Part shown: positions 63,967-64,000 of the stretch, piece by piece
Position numbering within the stretch: the first letter of the stretch is position 1
How the letters are laid out: every line of letters starts with the position of its first letter
Assembly (NCBI GenBank): GCA_023703575.1
Contig: CP097969.1
Location: forward strand, 186,001-250,000
Source: SAR86 cluster bacterium
GTDB taxonomy: Bacteria; Pseudomonadota; Gammaproteobacteria; Magnimaribacterales; Magnimaribacteraceae
Length of the DNA stretch: 64,000 nt
Direction: 5' to 3'
Translations under genes and position numbers: made by a program
The notes under the pieces: model-generated
The model's database searches: none
Seen by the model: the letters and a program-made list of their open reading frames with translations, nothing else
What the model was told of the DNA's origin: nothing

Positions 63967-64000
63967 ATGGAAATAAGTCAGGAAAATATATATACAGAAA
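63967..64000 (+). other. Possible start of the next gene, cut by the window edge
   Basis: An ATG at 63967 opens a frame (MEISQENIYTE) that is still open at the last base. No Shine-Dalgarno site precedes it, and eleven codons are too few to identify a family. Confidence 0.25.

Overview
The window is one gene-dense stretch of AT-rich bacterial chromosome. Gene content and order point to a marine gammaproteobacterium with a small genome, most like the SAR86 group. Gammaproteobacterial gene strings are recognisable: miaA-hflX-hflK-hflC-hisZ-purA, nrdR-ribD-ribBA-ribH-nusB, xseB-ispA-dxs, ubiG-mupP-yciK, scpA-scpB-rluB and gyrA-serC-pheA-hisC-tyrA-aroA-cmk-rpsA-ihfB-lapA. Neighbouring genes usually touch or overlap by 1-40 bases, and three convergent pairs overlap at their tails. 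No stretch above 300 bases lacks a gene (longest gap about 156 bases, before gyrA). I saw no rRNA, tRNA, transposase, integrase, CRISPR array or riboswitch. The SAR86 assignment is inference.

Layout. 1-8731 (+): tRNA modification (miaA, cut by the left edge), HflX/HflKC, HisZ, PurA, a small exported protein and a large DUF3604 protein. 8712-14215 (-): nusB, riboflavin genes, nrdR, glyA and nth. 14255-28349 is the accessory region. A minus-strand block holds a PepSY protein, two nitronate monooxygenase-family proteins, a sulfatase between two small membrane proteins, a haloalkane dehalogenase-like hydrolase, a long GST-like protein and a DUF1330 protein. It diverges from a plus-strand block with an MDR reductase, a TPP enzyme, an acyl-CoA dehydrogenase, an MBL hydrolase and a thiolase. 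28374-30408 (+): thiL, pgpA, ribA. 30400-41845 (-): dxs, ispA, xseB, a TonB-dependent receptor, an RND pump with its adaptor, a protein with three DnaT-type repeats, and DAHP synthase. 41980-45847 (+): nadE, scpA, scpB, rluB. 45813-47934 (-): yciK, mupP-like, ubiG. 47988-63935 (+): transhydrogenase pntA1-pntA2-pntB, the gyrA to ihfB string, gmhA, lapA and pgi.

How the genes work together. The core supplies aromatic amino acid synthesis (DAHP synthase, PheA, TyrA, AroA, HisC), riboflavin (RibA, RibB, RibD, RibH; no riboflavin synthase here), isoprenoid precursors (Dxs, IspA) and chromosome maintenance (GyrA, ScpAB, IHF). The accessory block sits between nusB and thiL, which are neighbours in many relatives. 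Its families suggest oxidative or dehalogenative breakdown of an organic substrate to an acyl-CoA followed by thiolysis; the substrate cannot be read from sequence.

The most unusual features are an efflux operon whose adaptor lacks the alpha-helical hairpin and whose permease lacks the standard proton-relay residues, controlled by a promoter with a perfect dyad; a protein of three DnaT-like repeats with an exact 73-residue period; a divergent dehalogenase/nitronate monooxygenase/TPP-enzyme cluster; and altered motifs in Nth (iron-sulfur cysteines) and PheA (ACT domain).
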